Shown: in pieces, positions 50,540-59,910 of the stretch
Layout: each line of letters starts with the position of its first letter
Numbering within the stretch: the first letter of the stretch is position 1
Assembly: GCA_009692185.1 (NCBI GenBank)
Contig: SHZT01000010.1
Coordinates: forward strand, 1-64,000
Direction: 5' to 3'
Length of the DNA: 64,000 bases
From: Gemmatimonadota bacterium
Lineage (GTDB): Bacteria; Gemmatimonadota; Gemmatimonadetes; Gemmatimonadales; GWC2-71-9
The notes under the pieces: model-generated
The model's input: the letters and a program-made list of their open reading frames with translations, nothing else
Told to the model about the DNA's origin: nothing
Database searches by the model: none
Position numbers and translations under genes: made by a program

Positions 50540-52279
50540 ATGCGCTATCAACCGAACGTGACCCCGACCTCCCGTTCCCTGGCGGGCGCCCTGCTCCTCA
50601 TGGGGCTCGCGGGCCTGGCCGTACCGCCCGCAGGCATCTGGCGCGCGCCTTCCGGCACACCACCCGATTCGGCCGCGCGCGCGCGCGCCCTGCACGCCCT
50701 CAATCGCCTCACCTACGGCCCCCGCCCCGGCGACGTGGACCGCGTGGTCGCCATTGGTATTGACCGGTTCATTGATGAGCAGCTCTCACCCGAGAAGATC
50801 TCCGACCAGGCGCTCGAACAACGCCTTGCGACATACGAGGTCCTGAAGACCTCGCCGGAGCAGATGGCCCGGGTCTTCGCCCAGGCCCAGCGCCAGCAAC
50901 TCCAGCAACGCCGCGAGCGCGGCGACTCCATGCGGCCCCAGCCGCCCGAGCCCGGCATGATGCCCGACTCGGCCCAGCGCGCCCGCCTGCGGCAGGACGC
51001 CATGGACAACCCCCTGCGCCGCCTGCTCGGCCAGTACCAACAGGCGACGATGGCGCGGGCGGTCATGTCTGAACGCCAGCTTTACGAAGTGATGGTGGAC
51101 TTCTGGACCAATCACTTCAACGTCTTCATCGGCAAGGGCGCCGACCGGTTCCTCCTGCCGGGCTACATCGAAGAAACTATCCGGCCGCGCGCGCTGGGCA
51201 CGTTCGATGACCTGCTCATCGCCGTCGCCAAGAGCCCGGCCATGCTGTTCTACCTCGACAACGCACAGTCCGTGGCGCCCGGCTCCGAACCCCCACAGCT
51301 CGCTCGCCTTCGGCAAGCACGGGGGCGGCCAGGGCGAATGGGATTCGGCATGAACCCGGAACGCGCCGAGTCGCTCATGGCGCGCGCCGAGGAACGGAGA
51401 CCGAAGGGCATCAACGAGAACTACGCGCGGGAGCTGATGGAGCTCCACACGCTCGGCGTGGACGGCGGCTATACCCAGCAGGATGTCCAGAACGTGGCCC
51501 GCATCCTCACGGGCTGGAGCATCAACCAGCCGCGGCAGCGCCCCGAATTCGTATTCAACGAATGGGCGCACGACCATGGCGTGAAGACGGTCCTGGGCCA
51601 GCGGTTCCCCGCCGGCCGCGGAATGGACGAAGGGGTCGAACTGCTCCACGCGCTGGCAAAACACCCCGCGACCATGCGCCACGTGAGCGAGAAGCTTTGC
51701 GCCCGGCTGGTGCGGGACGACCCGCCCGACGGCTGCGTGGATGCAGCCGTTCACGCGTGGGAGAGGACTGGAGGCGACATTCGCGCCGTGGTTCGTGCGA
51801 TCGTGACGTCGCCCGACTTCTGGGCCCCGGAAAACCGGGCCGCCAAGGTGAAGACACCGCTCGAGTTCCTCGTGAGCGCCGTGCGCGCGGTGGGCGCCTC
51901 GCCGGATACAACCCCGGCGCTGGCAATGCTGGTCGCGCGGCTGGGACAGCCGCTCTTCGGCCAGCAGCCGCCGACCGGCTACCCGGAAACCCGGGAATCA
52001 TTGGTCAACTCGGGTGCGTTGCTCCAGCGGATGAACATCGCGCTCGGCATCGCGGCGGGTCGGGCGCCCGGCGTGCGGGTGGACCTGGACCGGCTCGCGC
52101 TCCCTACGGCCGACATCGAGACCCTGGTCTCCGCGGTGAATAAAACGGTGCTTAACGGGACCGCGTCGGCCAACACGCTGAAAACGATGCGAGACCAGAC
52201 TCGGGATTTGAGCGGCGAGACCGCCCGGACCATGGTCGTCGGCATGGCACTTGGCAGCCCGGAGTTCCAGAGACAATGA
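50540..52279 (+). CDS. DUF1800-domain secreted protein
   Basis: The 579-residue protein has a hydrophobic N-terminal signal (about 14-35, LAGALLLMGLAGLAVPP). The DUF1800 family features follow: HALNRLTYGPRPGDVDRVV near the start, VDFWTNHFNVFIGKGADRFL and NENYARELMELHTLGVDGGYTQQDVQ. A Gln/Arg-rich insert is at about 118-150. DUF1800 proteins are almost always encoded beside DUF1501 proteins, as here (ATGA overlap with the next gene). They are exported, possibly through Tat with their partner. No catalytic role is established for the family. Confidence 0.85.
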   Translation: MRYQPNVTPTSRSLAGALLLMGLAGLAVPPAGIWRAPSGTPPDSAARARALHALNRLTYGPRPGDVDRVVAIGIDRFIDEQLSPEKISDQALEQRLATYEVLKTSPEQMARVFAQAQRQQLQQRRERGDSMRPQPPEPGMMPDSAQRARLRQDAMDNPLRRLLGQYQQATMARAVMSERQLYEVMVDFWTNHFNVFIGKGADRFLLPGYIEETIRPRALGTFDDLLIAVAKSPAMLFYLDNAQSVAPGSEPPQLARLRQARGRPGRMGFGMNPERAESLMARAEERRPKGINENYARELMELHTLGVDGGYTQQDVQNVARILTGWSINQPRQRPEFVFNEWAHDHGVKTVLGQRFPAGRGMDEGVELLHALAKHPATMRHVSEKLCARLVRDDPPDGCVDAAVHAWERTGGDIRAVVRAIVTSPDFWAPENRAAKVKTPLEFLVSAVRAVGASPDTTPALAMLVARLGQPLFGQQPPTGYPETRESLVNSGALLQRMNIALGIAAGRAPGVRVDLDRLALPTADIETLVSAVNKTVLNGTASANTLKTMRDQTRDLSGETARTMVVGMALGSPEFQRQ

Positions 52280-53553
52280 CCTGCAACGGCGACGTGGATC
52301 GCCGCGTCTTCGTGAAGGCTGGGGGGCTGGCGCTGGTAAGCCTGGGCCTCGACCCCATTTTCCTCACGCGCGCGGCGTACGCGGTTCAGCGCGCGGGCGG
52401 GCCCGCCGCAGGCAAGAAAACGCTGGTGTGCATTTTCCAGCGCGGCGCGGTGGACGGCCTCAACATGATCGTGCCGTACGGGGACCCGTTCTACTACCGG
52501 GAGCGTCCGCGGATCGCCATTCCCCGCCCGGGCGCAAACGGCGGCGCACTCGACCTCAATGGTTATTTCGGCCTGCATCCCGCACTCGCGCCCCTGTTGC
52601 CGCTGTATCAACGCGGCGAGCTGGGCGTCGTTCACGCGATCGGCTCGCCCGACGTTACGCGCAGTCACTTCGACGCCCAGGACTACATGGAGACCGGTAC
52701 GCCGGGCGTGAAGTCCACCTCGGACGGCTGGCTCAATCGGGCACTGGTGCACGCGAAGGACCATGCCGAAACGCCGTTTCGCGGCGTGGCGCTGGGGCAG
52801 CAGCTGCCGCGCGCGCTGCGAGGGGCCGCCCCGGCGCTCGCGATCGACAATCTTCAGACGTTCGGATTGCGCGGGAACCGGGAAGACGTCCGCGACCGGC
52901 TGGCCAGCGCGTTCGAACAACTCTACCAGGGGTCGGCCACCGGCGTCGTTGCTTCGTCGTCGGCCGAGGGGTTCGAGGCGGTACGCATGCTCAAGACCGC
53001 GAACCCCACGCAGTACGAGCCCGCGAACGGCGCCGCATACCCGAGAGGGCCCTTCGGGAACGCGATGCGCCAAATCGCCCAGCTCATCAAGTCCGACCTG
53101 GGACTCGAAATCGCGTTCGCCGATGTGGGCGGCTGGGACACGCACGTGAACCAGGGATCGAGCGAAGGCCAGCTGGCCCAGCGGCTCACCGAATTCGGGG
53201 GCTCGCTCGCCGCGTTCACGCGGGACCTGGGCGACCGCATGCAGGACGTCGTCGTGCTGACCATGAGCGAGTTCGGCCGGACGGTCGCCGAAAACGGAAA
53301 CGTCGGGACCGACCATGGTCACGCGACAGCGATGATGGTGCTGGGCGGCGGCGTGAAGGGCGGCAAGGTCTACGGCCGCTGGCCGACCCTCGACCCGGCA
53401 AAACGCTTCGAGGGGCGAGACCTCGCCGTGACGACGGATTTCCGGAACTTGTTCGCCGAAATCCTCTCAGGCCACGTGGGTACGGCGGACCTCGGGGCCG
53501 TGTTTCCCGGTTACGCGCACGATCCAGCCGGGCGCCTTGGAATCCTAGGGTGA
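52276..53553 (+). CDS. DUF1501-domain protein (sulfatase-like fold)
   Basis: The 425-residue protein belongs to the DUF1501 family, whose members look like alkaline-phosphatase/sulfatase-fold proteins: TLVCIFQRGAVDGLNMIVPYG, HPALAPLLPLYQRGELGVVHAIGS, SRSHFDAQDYME-like RSHFDAQDY, FADVGGWDTHVNQGS, VVVLTMSEFGRTVAENGN and TDHGHATAMMVLGGGVKGG. The His and Asp residues in these segments are where metal ligands would lie. The N-terminal DRRVFVKAGGLALVSLGL resembles a twin-arginine-type export region with only a DRR pair. It is coupled to the DUF1800 gene. The function is unknown. Confidence 0.85.
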   Translation: MTCNGDVDRRVFVKAGGLALVSLGLDPIFLTRAAYAVQRAGGPAAGKKTLVCIFQRGAVDGLNMIVPYGDPFYYRERPRIAIPRPGANGGALDLNGYFGLHPALAPLLPLYQRGELGVVHAIGSPDVTRSHFDAQDYMETGTPGVKSTSDGWLNRALVHAKDHAETPFRGVALGQQLPRALRGAAPALAIDNLQTFGLRGNREDVRDRLASAFEQLYQGSATGVVASSSAEGFEAVRMLKTANPTQYEPANGAAYPRGPFGNAMRQIAQLIKSDLGLEIAFADVGGWDTHVNQGSSEGQLAQRLTEFGGSLAAFTRDLGDRMQDVVVLTMSEFGRTVAENGNVGTDHGHATAMMVLGGGVKGGKVYGRWPTLDPAKRFEGRDLAVTTDFRNLFAEILSGHVGTADLGAVFPGYAHDPAGRLGILG

Positions 53554-53835
53554 CGCTCCCTGCCCCAACAACGATCAGGCCTCGGCACCGCACACTCCAC
53601 GGTCCGCAAACCCGGAAACCGCGAGCGCATCGACCGGGCCTTCGCCGTCGGGAAGATCCACGCGTTGTGGAACAGCAACCTGGTGGAGATCACGCCGGGC
53701 ATGGTGCGCTACAAGGACGACGCAGCGGGCGTGCAGCGGGAAACGCCGAACGACTACGTGTTCGTCTTCGCTGGCGGTGAACTCCCGACGGATTTTCTCA
53801 AGGCATGCGGCGTGGCAATCGACACCCGCCGATGA
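53554..53835 (+). pseudogene. Remnant of an FAD/NAD(P) oxidoreductase (thioredoxin-reductase-like)
   Basis: Directly after the DUF1501 stop, in the same frame, about 85 codons remain: VRKPGNRERIDRAFAVGKIH, LVEITPGMVRYKDDAA, and NDYVFVFAGGELPTDFLKAC, ending AIDTRR. The last segment is the typical C-terminal signature of thioredoxin-reductase-like flavoproteins. There is no start codon and no N-terminal FAD or NAD domain, so only the tail of a once longer gene is left. A deletion joining the upstream DUF1501 gene to it is the simplest history. Confidence 0.6.
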
Positions 53836-53843
53836 TGACGACC

Positions 53844-53873
53844 TTGGGGCGAGGCATGACTCAAAGATATCAT
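53844..53873 (+). promoter_or_regulatory. Candidate leaderless promoter of the PaaI-like gene
   Basis: TTGGGG (53844-53849), 18-base spacer, TATCAT (53868-53873), then seven bases to the ATG at 53881. The start point would fall at or next to the ATG. It is consensus-based only. Confidence 0.4.
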
Positions 53874-53880
53874 TCCCGTC

Positions 53881-54312
53881 ATGGCAGACTGGCCGACCGA
53901 CACCGAGCGGCGCGACTTCGAGCGCCAATGGAACGACCACCCCGGCATGCGGCACCTGGGCGCCCGCGTAGACCTGTCCACCCCTGGAGAGGTGCGATGC
54001 ACCGTAGACCCGGTTCGACCCGAGCATCGCGGCGGGCTGGGGACCGAGGCCGTAAACGGAGCGGTGATCGCGGGTGTGTTTGACCTCGTGATCGGCCTGT
54101 CAGGCTACGTGCACACCCGCGGCCGCCGCGCCGGCGTGGCCCAGTTGTCCATCCAGTTCTTGCGCCCGGTCCTCGGCGACCGGTTCACGACGGTGGCCCG
54201 CGCGTCGCGCGTGGGAACCAACCTGGTGTTCTCCAGTGCCGAGTTGACCGATGAGCGCGGGGTCGTGTGCGCGCGATGCGACGGGATCGTGGCGGTGGCG
54301 GGGACGTCGTGA
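53881..54312 (+). CDS. PaaI-type hot-dog thioesterase
   Basis: The 143-residue single hot-dog domain shows PEHRGGLGTEAVNGAVIAGVFDLVIGL (with the catalytic-region acidic residues) and RRAGVAQLSIQFLRPVLGDRFTTVARASRVG, typical of PaaI/YiiD-like acyl-CoA thioesterases. It probably hydrolyses aromatic or medium-chain acyl-CoA esters. No ribosome-binding site is evident, and a promoter hexamer ends seven bases before the ATG. It converges, with one base between stops, on the hybrid kinase gene. Confidence 0.8.
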   Translation: MADWPTDTERRDFERQWNDHPGMRHLGARVDLSTPGEVRCTVDPVRPEHRGGLGTEAVNGAVIAGVFDLVIGLSGYVHTRGRRAGVAQLSIQFLRPVLGDRFTTVARASRVGTNLVFSSAELTDERGVVCARCDGIVAVAGTS

Positions 54313-54313
54313 T

Positions 54314-57109
54314 CTAGGTCCGGACCGGCGTTGCCTCGTCCAGGATCGACCGCACGCGGGTGATCAGGTCCTGCACGGTCCACGGCTTCGGCAGGAACGG
54401 CACGGACGCCTCAAGGGAAAGCTTCGAGCGCGACTCCCGCCCGACGTAGCCGCTGGTAAACAGGAACTTCATCGTCTTGCCCAGTTCCCGCACGGCATCA
54501 TAGAGCTGCTGCCCGTTCATGCGCGGCATGACGACATCCGACAGGACGAGATCGACCTGGGCCCCCTCGGCGGTGAGCAGCTCCAGCGCCGCCTGACCGT
54601 CGGCGGCCAGCAGGACACGGTACCCGTAGTGCTCCAGGATCCGGCGTGCCGACGCACGAATCCGCTCCTCGTCCTCCACGACCAGGATCGTCTCTGACCA
54701 GCCCCTGAGGGCGGTTGCCGACGACGGTGCGTCCGCCCCGGCCTCGGCCGCGCCCTCCGCGGGCGCCGGCGTGCCGGCATCAGCCGTCACGAGGGGCAAG
54801 TAGATGCGGAACGTGGTCCCGCGGCCGCGCTCGCTGTCTACCGCGATATAGCCACCGCTCTGCTTCACAATTCCGTATACCGTCGCCAGCCCCAGGCCGG
54901 TGCCCTTGCCAAGTTCCTTGGTCGTGAAAAAAGGCTCGAAAATGTGGGCCTGCACGTCCGGGTCCATGCCCTCCCCGGTGTCGTGCACCGCGAGCAGCAC
55001 GTGCGGGCCGGTCATGGCGCCGGGATGCCGCCGGACGAACGCGTCGTCCAGGTCCCGGTGCGCCGTCTCCAGCGTCACCGTCCCGCCTTGGGGCATGGCG
55101 TCCCGGGCGTTCACGACCAGGCTGACGAGCGCCTGTTCGATCTGTCCCCGGTCAGCGCGCACGGATGCCAAGTCGGGGTGAAGCAAGGTCACCAATTCGA
55201 TGTCTTCGGAGATGAGCCGGCGCAGGAGGCGCTGCACGTCCCGCACGACGCGATTCAGGTCCAGCAGCTCCGGGCGCAGGAGCTGACGGCGGCTGAAGGC
55301 GAGCAGCTGGCGGGTGAGCGCCGCGGCGCGCGAGGCGGCCGACTTGATGTCGGTGGCATCTTCCAGTCGCGGGTCGGCCGGTGAGAGGCTCGCCAGCAGC
55401 AGCTCGACGGATCCCAGCATGGCCGTGAGCAGGTTGTTGAAGTCGTGCGCCACGCCCCCAGCCAGCCGCCCGATCGCTTCCATTTTCTGCGCCTGCCGGA
55501 GCTGCGCCTCGAGATCCCGCCGCTCGGTGACATCGCGCCGGGTGCCCCAGGCCCGCTTCAGCTGCCCGCCCTCGATGAACCCAATCAACGAATTCTGGAA
55601 TGAGCGGGGCCGCCCCTCGCGATCCCGATCCTGCGTCTCGGTGTCCGTCAGTCGGTACCCGGCACGGATGAACGCGCGGAGCATTTCCTCGTTGGTCGGG
55701 TCGGTCCGCACCAGGAGATCCCCCAGGCGGGTGCCGAGCAGGTCGCCCGCGGCATCGTAGCCGTACATGCGAGCCATGGCGTCGTTGCACTCGGCCAGGT
55801 ACGCGTGCCGGTACCAGTGCTCGATTTGCTCGTCTTCCGGGCGGGCCACCGGGAGCGGCGGATCCACCTCGAACCGGTAGATCGCTTCGGTGGAATGCGC
55901 GATGAACGAGCGATAGCGTTCTTCCGCGGTGTGGCGGGCGACCTCCACCTGCCGCTGTTCCGTGAGGTCCTCCACCACGGCCAGCCAGCACCGCTGGCCG
56001 GACACCTCCACCGGCGTGAGGCTCATGAGCGCGTCGTAGCACCCGCCGTCCTTGCGGCGGAACCGCACTTCGTGCCGATGCAAATACCCGTTGCGCTGTG
56101 CCAGCTCGAGCGCCTCCTGGCGCTCATCCTCATGACAGTAGAGCCGGGCCACGTTGCCCAGCTCCTCGATGTCCCCCGCGGTGTAGCCGCCCGGCGCCCG
56201 GATCGCGTCGTTGAATGCCAGCAGGTTCCCGGTCTCGTCGGCAATGCCGAGGCCGATGGGCGCGTTCTCGAACAGCGCGCGGTACAGGCCTTCCCGTTCC
56301 TTGAGCGCGTCTTCGGCCGTCTTGCGCTGGGTAATGTCGCGCGTCACCGCCAGCATGACGGGAGACGGAACTCCTGGTCCCTGTACCGCAACCGCATAGG
56401 ACTCGAGCCAGCGCCGCTTGCCCTTGAGCCCGGTCACCTCGAACCGCAGGGTGCGTGATTCTCCGCGGAAGACTTCCTCGCCAAACCGGGTGAAGGCCTC
56501 CCGATGCTCCGGCGCAATCAGTGCGATGACCGGAGTCCCCTTCACATCTTCGAGGCTGGCGGCGTCGATTACGGCGAGCCCCGCGGGATTCATGTGGATC
56601 ACTGTCCCGCCTGACGACACCAGCTTCACGCATTCGGGCGAGGCTTCTACGACCGCCTGGAACAGCATCTCCACCCGTTGCAGGTCGCTCACGTCGCGGT
56701 AGCGGATGACGATGGCACGGATCTTGGGGTCCTCCAGCCGGTTGAGCGCCACCAGCTGGATGGTATGATACGAGCCGTCGATCAGCCGAGTGCGGACATC
56801 GGCCGTCACGCCGACATCCGGCTGCTCGAGGAGGGACGTCAGCAGCTGGCGAGACCGGGCGAGGTCCTCCGGGTGCACGAGATCGAAGGCGCTCCGGCCG
56901 ATCATTGCGCCCGCGGTGAAACCCAGGATGTACCCGCGCCCGACGCTGGCGTTGAGAACCTTGCCCTCACGATCGACCAAGGCGACGACATCAGCGCTGT
57001 GCTCGAGCACCGTCCGGAGAACGTCGGCGCTGAGCGCGCCGGGGGCCGCCGCGCGCGGCTTGGCCTTGCGAGGGGCACGATGGCTGCGAGCCAGGCGCTT
57101 CTTCTTCAT
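54314..57109 (-). CDS. Soluble hybrid histidine kinase with four PAS domains and a receiver
   Basis: ATG 57109 gives 931 residues; upstream in-frame starts add a poorly conserved tail overlapping the divergent promoter region. The first about 22 residues are Lys/Arg-rich. PAS domains lie at about 25-145, 148-262, 272-385 and 398-530 (such as [20 protein letters not shown] and [16 protein letters not shown]). The HisKA domain has phospho-acceptor His555 in [11 protein letters not shown]. The ATPase has a NARDAM N-box, DTGEGM and [13 protein letters not shown]-terminal receiver has the acceptor Asp in VLSDVVMP. No membrane helix is visible, so it senses a cytoplasmic signal. No response regulator gene is adjacent. 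Confidence 0.9.
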   Translation of the reverse strand: MKKKRLARSHRAPRKAKPRAAAPGALSADVLRTVLEHSADVVALVDREGKVLNASVGRGYILGFTAGAMIGRSAFDLVHPEDLARSRQLLTSLLEQPDVGVTADVRTRLIDGSYHTIQLVALNRLEDPKIRAIVIRYRDVSDLQRVEMLFQAVVEASPECVKLVSSGGTVIHMNPAGLAVIDAASLEDVKGTPVIALIAPEHREAFTRFGEEVFRGESRTLRFEVTGLKGKRRWLESYAVAVQGPGVPSPVMLAVTRDITQRKTAEDALKEREGLYRALFENAPIGLGIADETGNLLAFNDAIRAPGGYTAGDIEELGNVARLYCHEDERQEALELAQRNGYLHRHEVRFRRKDGGCYDALMSLTPVEVSGQRCWLAVVEDLTEQRQVEVARHTAEERYRSFIAHSTEAIYRFEVDPPLPVARPEDEQIEHWYRHAYLAECNDAMARMYGYDAAGDLLGTRLGDLLVRTDPTNEEMLRAFIRAGYRLTDTETQDRDREGRPRSFQNSLIGFIEGGQLKRAWGTRRDVTERRDLEAQLRQAQKMEAIGRLAGGVAHDFNNLLTAMLGSVELLLASLSPADPRLEDATDIKSAASRAAALTRQLLAFSRRQLLRPELLDLNRVVRDVQRLLRRLISEDIELVTLLHPDLASVRADRGQIEQALVSLVVNARDAMPQGGTVTLETAHRDLDDAFVRRHPGAMTGPHVLLAVHDTGEGMDPDVQAHIFEPFFTTKELGKGTGLGLATVYGIVKQSGGYIAVDSERGRGTTFRIYLPLVTADAGTPAPAEGAAEAGADAPSSATALRGWSETILVVEDEERIRASARRILEHYGYRVLLAADGQAALELLTAEGAQVDLVLSDVVMPRMNGQQLYDAVRELGKTMKFLFTSGYVGRESRSKLSLEASVPFLPKPWTVQDLITRVRSILDEATPVRT

Positions 57110-57278
57110 ACCGATGAAAGTTGCGCTCCGAACGTTGGCGCCGCGCTCATGTCCGTGTCCACCGTTGTCGTAGCGATCAATGCGCAGTTGCTGGCCCGGT
57201 CGCGGGTGGCCGGCCCGGAGCGCTAGTACCGCAGCCGCCCGCGAACGACGTCTTCGGGACGTCTGGCAAGGAGGATGT

Positions 57279-57539
57279 ATGCAGCTCGATGCAAGAGGAT
57301 TCGGAATCGCCGCCGGGACAACGGCGGCCGCATTGTCGGCCGTGTGCTGGGCGGTGATCGCCGTGGCGCCGAGGGCCGCGACGCAGCTGTTCGGCATGAT
57401 GATCCACGTGGATCTCGGCAACCTGCTACGCGCCGCGACCGTGCCGAGCTTCGTGGTGGGCGTGGTCTGCTGGGGAGTCGGTACCGGCCTGGTATTCGGG
57501 TTCGGTGCCTGGGTCTATAACCGAATGCAGATCACGTGA
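57279..57539 (+). CDS. DUF5676-type small membrane protein
   Basis: The 86-residue protein (ATG 57279, GGAGG four bases upstream) has two hydrophobic segments: about 8-30 (GIAAGTTAAALSAVCWAVIAV) and 58-80 (SFVVGVVCWGVGTGLVFGFGAWVY). A Met/His-bearing loop FGMMIHVDLG lies between them. This fits the small DUF5676 membrane family often found beside heavy-metal efflux genes. It is the first gene of the efflux locus and is coupled to the next by GTGA. Its role is unknown; the MMxH loop could bind copper. Confidence 0.7.
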   Translation: MQLDARGFGIAAGTTAAALSAVCWAVIAVAPRAATQLFGMMIHVDLGNLLRAATVPSFVVGVVCWGVGTGLVFGFGAWVYNRMQIT

Positions 57540-58360
57540 CCGGCGCGAATGCGATGTCGGGCCTGCCGGCGCTTCCCGCCGTGGTAGCGGCCTTGGCGCT
57601 CCTGGCGGGCCCCTCGCAGCTCGCGGGGCAGATCGACTACCGGAATCTGGACGACGACCGCCCCACCGTTATCGAGGATGCCTACCCGGTGGAGCGATAC
57701 GCATTCGAAATCCTGCTCCCGTACCGCTTCGAGCGGGAACCTGGTGGCGGCGTCGTGCACGCCGCCATTCCGGAGCTTGCCGGAGGCCTGCTCCCGAACT
57801 TCCAGTTGGGGCTCAAGGTTCCCATCGCGGTCGAGCGCTCCGGCGGAGTCACCACGCGTGGGCTGTCGGGTCTCCGGGTCTTTGCACTGTACAACTTCAA
57901 TACTGAGAGTCGTGTCCTGCCGGCTGTGTCACTCCGGTTCGACCTCGCGCTCCCCGCCGGACCGCTTGGGGGCGATGTCACGCGCGCGGCCGTCAAGGCC
58001 ATCACCACGCGATCGTGGGGACGCAACCGCATTCACCTGAACGCGGCCTATTCCGTGGGACGAGCCGGCGTGGCCGCGGCGGCGGAGCCGTTAAGCCGTT
58101 GGTGGGCGGGAGCCGCGGTCGACCGCACGCTGTTTCGCCACAGCACGCTGGTGGTAGGCGAGGTCTACGCCGCTCAGGCGGAGCGCGGCAGCCGAGCCGA
58201 AGTGGTCGCATCGGTAGGCGTCCGACGACAGGTAACGCCGACTACCGTCCTGGACCTCGGCATTGCCCGGGGCCTTCGCGATGGGCCCAGCGCGGCGTTT
58301 ACCGTCGGCCTGTCGCATGCATTTGCCGTCGCCGCGATCATGCCCGGCGGCGGACGGTGA
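57536..58360 (+). CDS. Putative outer-membrane beta-barrel protein
   Basis: The 274-residue product starts at GTG 57536 (or ATG 57551) with a signal sequence (LPALPAVVAALALLAGPSQLAG). It then alternates hydrophobic and polar residues through about ten strands: YAFEILLPYRFERE, NFQLGLKVPIAVERSG, RIHLNAAYSVGR, TLVVGEVYAAQAERGS and AAFTVGLSHAFAVAAI. This suggests an outer-membrane porin-like barrel of the transporter/phenol-degradation MetA-like type. It overlaps the DUF5676 stop and the next start, so it is part of the metal locus. No specific relative is known to me. Confidence 0.65.
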   Translation: MTGANAMSGLPALPAVVAALALLAGPSQLAGQIDYRNLDDDRPTVIEDAYPVERYAFEILLPYRFEREPGGGVVHAAIPELAGGLLPNFQLGLKVPIAVERSGGVTTRGLSGLRVFALYNFNTESRVLPAVSLRFDLALPAGPLGGDVTRAAVKAITTRSWGRNRIHLNAAYSVGRAGVAAAAEPLSRWWAGAAVDRTLFRHSTLVVGEVYAAQAERGSRAEVVASVGVRRQVTPTTVLDLGIARGLRDGPSAAFTVGLSHAFAVAAIMPGGGR

Positions 58361-59385
58361 GGGGCCAGGTGCCTACGACCATCCTCAGGATCGGCGCCGT
58401 GCTGCTCCTTGCCGGCGCGGCCCGGCCCACCGTAGCGCCCGCCCAGGACCAGCGGGGCGAGCAGTTCTACTACCCGGGATCGTTCAACTGGGAGTTCCTG
58501 GGCCGCTACCCCGATGCCGCTCGGCTGTTCAACGCCTTCGATTACGGCCACGCGGTGCTATACGAACGGCTCTACACGGCCCGGGACTCGGCCGCCCTCT
58601 CGCAAGCCCTGGACCGGGAGTATCAGCTCCTTACGACCGACCTCCTGGTCCGGCCACCCCGGTTCGCGGTCGCCGAAGAAACCGTCGCACCCGGCTACGC
58701 CAAGCTCGCGTGGCGGGCCAAGCTGATGTTCGACTGGGCGCACGTCCTCCACCGACAGATCTACGATATTCACGCCGATGAGCGGCTGAGTGAAGCCCTC
58801 AAAGACTCGTTGGTCGAGCGGGTCACCGACTACTACCTGAGCAAGCGCGAAGCCGCTTTTGTCACAGCGCCGAAGTCCATGCATCTCATGGACGAGCAGT
58901 ACTACAGCCAGACCTTCCGTACTCGGTATCGCGCCTTCAACGGCCTGATCTGGGCCTACCACTGGCTTCAGGTCGGGCTCTACGAGCCGTTGCTCGCGGG
59001 CCGACAGGAGGGGGAACGGCAGGACGGCGTGCGAGCGACGATCACCAGGTTCTGGGACATGCTGCGCGACCCACCAACCAACATGCCCGGCATGATGCCC
59101 ATGACCGTGACGGTTGCCCCCCGCTTCACCCAGCGGCATCCGAGGGCCGCCGCCATTTTCGACAACCTGCACATGCTTCACGACATCATCAGCGACATTC
59201 TCGCGTCCGAGAAAGTCGGCGACAAGCGCCAAGCCATCTATGCGATGCTGGCAGAGTTCCAGGACGCGAGCCGGAACGTCATGACGCCGGCCGAATGGCG
59301 CGAGATGGGAGAGATGATGGGCGGCGTGGACGCGATGGGCGGTGCGGTCCCGATCCGGACCGGATCGGACCCCATCACGCCATGA
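58357..59385 (+). CDS. Uncharacterised secreted Met-rich protein of the metal-efflux locus
   Basis: From GTG 58357 (overlapping the previous stop) the product is 342 residues with a signal peptide (ILRIGAVLLLAGAARPTVAPA). The body is mostly helical with conserved-looking Tyr/Trp/His (YYPGSFNWEFLGRYPD, FDYGHAVLYERLY, WRAKLMFDWAHVLHRQIYDI, LIWAYHWLQVGLYEPLL). Two Met-rich stretches stand out: NMPGMMPMTVTVAP (about 240) and EMGEMMGGVDAMGG (about 315-330). Met-rich motifs of this kind bind Cu(I)/Ag(I) in other proteins. I do not recognise the family. The position in an RND efflux operon suggests a periplasmic metal-binding partner. Confidence 0.7.
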   Translation: MRGQVPTTILRIGAVLLLAGAARPTVAPAQDQRGEQFYYPGSFNWEFLGRYPDAARLFNAFDYGHAVLYERLYTARDSAALSQALDREYQLLTTDLLVRPPRFAVAEETVAPGYAKLAWRAKLMFDWAHVLHRQIYDIHADERLSEALKDSLVERVTDYYLSKREAAFVTAPKSMHLMDEQYYSQTFRTRYRAFNGLIWAYHWLQVGLYEPLLAGRQEGERQDGVRATITRFWDMLRDPPTNMPGMMPMTVTVAPRFTQRHPRAAAIFDNLHMLHDIISDILASEKVGDKRQAIYAMLAEFQDASRNVMTPAEWREMGEMMGGVDAMGGAVPIRTGSDPITP

Positions 59386-59433
59386 CGCAAAAGCGCGATG
59401 AAGCAAGGGACCACGTTCGTCCCTGACTGCGCC

Positions 59434-59463
59434 TTGACACCGTAACGTTCCGCCCCCTAGCAT
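59434..59463 (+). promoter_or_regulatory. Candidate leaderless promoter of the His-rich protein gene
   Basis: TTGACA (59434-59439), 18-base spacer, TAGCAT (59458-59463), six bases before the ATG at 59470. The -35 hexamer is a perfect consensus. The transcript would start at the ATG. A weak hairpin AGGGAC/GTCCCT (about 59407-59425) lies just upstream and may end the preceding transcript. Confidence 0.5.
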
Positions 59464-59469
59464 CCGCTC

Positions 59470-59799
59470 ATGCGCCTGTCTGGTATCCGACTGTCGAGGC
59501 TGGCGGTAGCAATCCTGCTTCTGGAATCAGCGGCGGGGTTGCCACTACCTGCTCATGCCGATCACACGGCGCAGGTTTCACACGTCGAGCAGGCACACGG
59601 CGGTCACGATACCATCATCATCCGGAGCACAGAACGTCAGAAGCCTGACGCGACGGTACTGGCACTGCCGGCAACGCAAGTAGTCCTCGCCGACCCGCCG
59701 GACGTACCGGTCCGAGGCACCCAGGCGGAGCCGAAGGCACCAGCGGCCCGGCCCCCTACCTGCGAAACGCTCCCCAGGGCACCACCGATTCTCCTCTAG
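59470..59799 (+). CDS. Small secreted His-rich protein of the metal-efflux locus
   Basis: The 109-residue product has a signal peptide (LSRLAVAILLLESAAGLPLPAHA). The mature N-terminus contains five histidines in twenty residues (HADHTAQVSHVEQAHGGHD), followed by a beta-like IIIRSTERQ, then a Pro/Ala-rich disordered tail. It could gather metal ions in the periplasm for the adjacent pump. No homologue is recognised; the gene is supported by its promoter, signal peptide and position rather than by known family. Confidence 0.55.
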   Translation: MRLSGIRLSRLAVAILLLESAAGLPLPAHADHTAQVSHVEQAHGGHDTIIIRSTERQKPDATVLALPATQVVLADPPDVPVRGTQAEPKAPAARPPTCETLPRAPPILL

Positions 59800-59910
59800 C
59801 ACCGATGCGCCGCCCGCGCAGTTTCGCGCGCGCGGAAATCGCTCTTTCGCCCGCCTCCGGCCCCGCCTGTGGCGTCGGCTGTGGACGGGAGAACTTGCTG
59901 GAGGTCCCAA

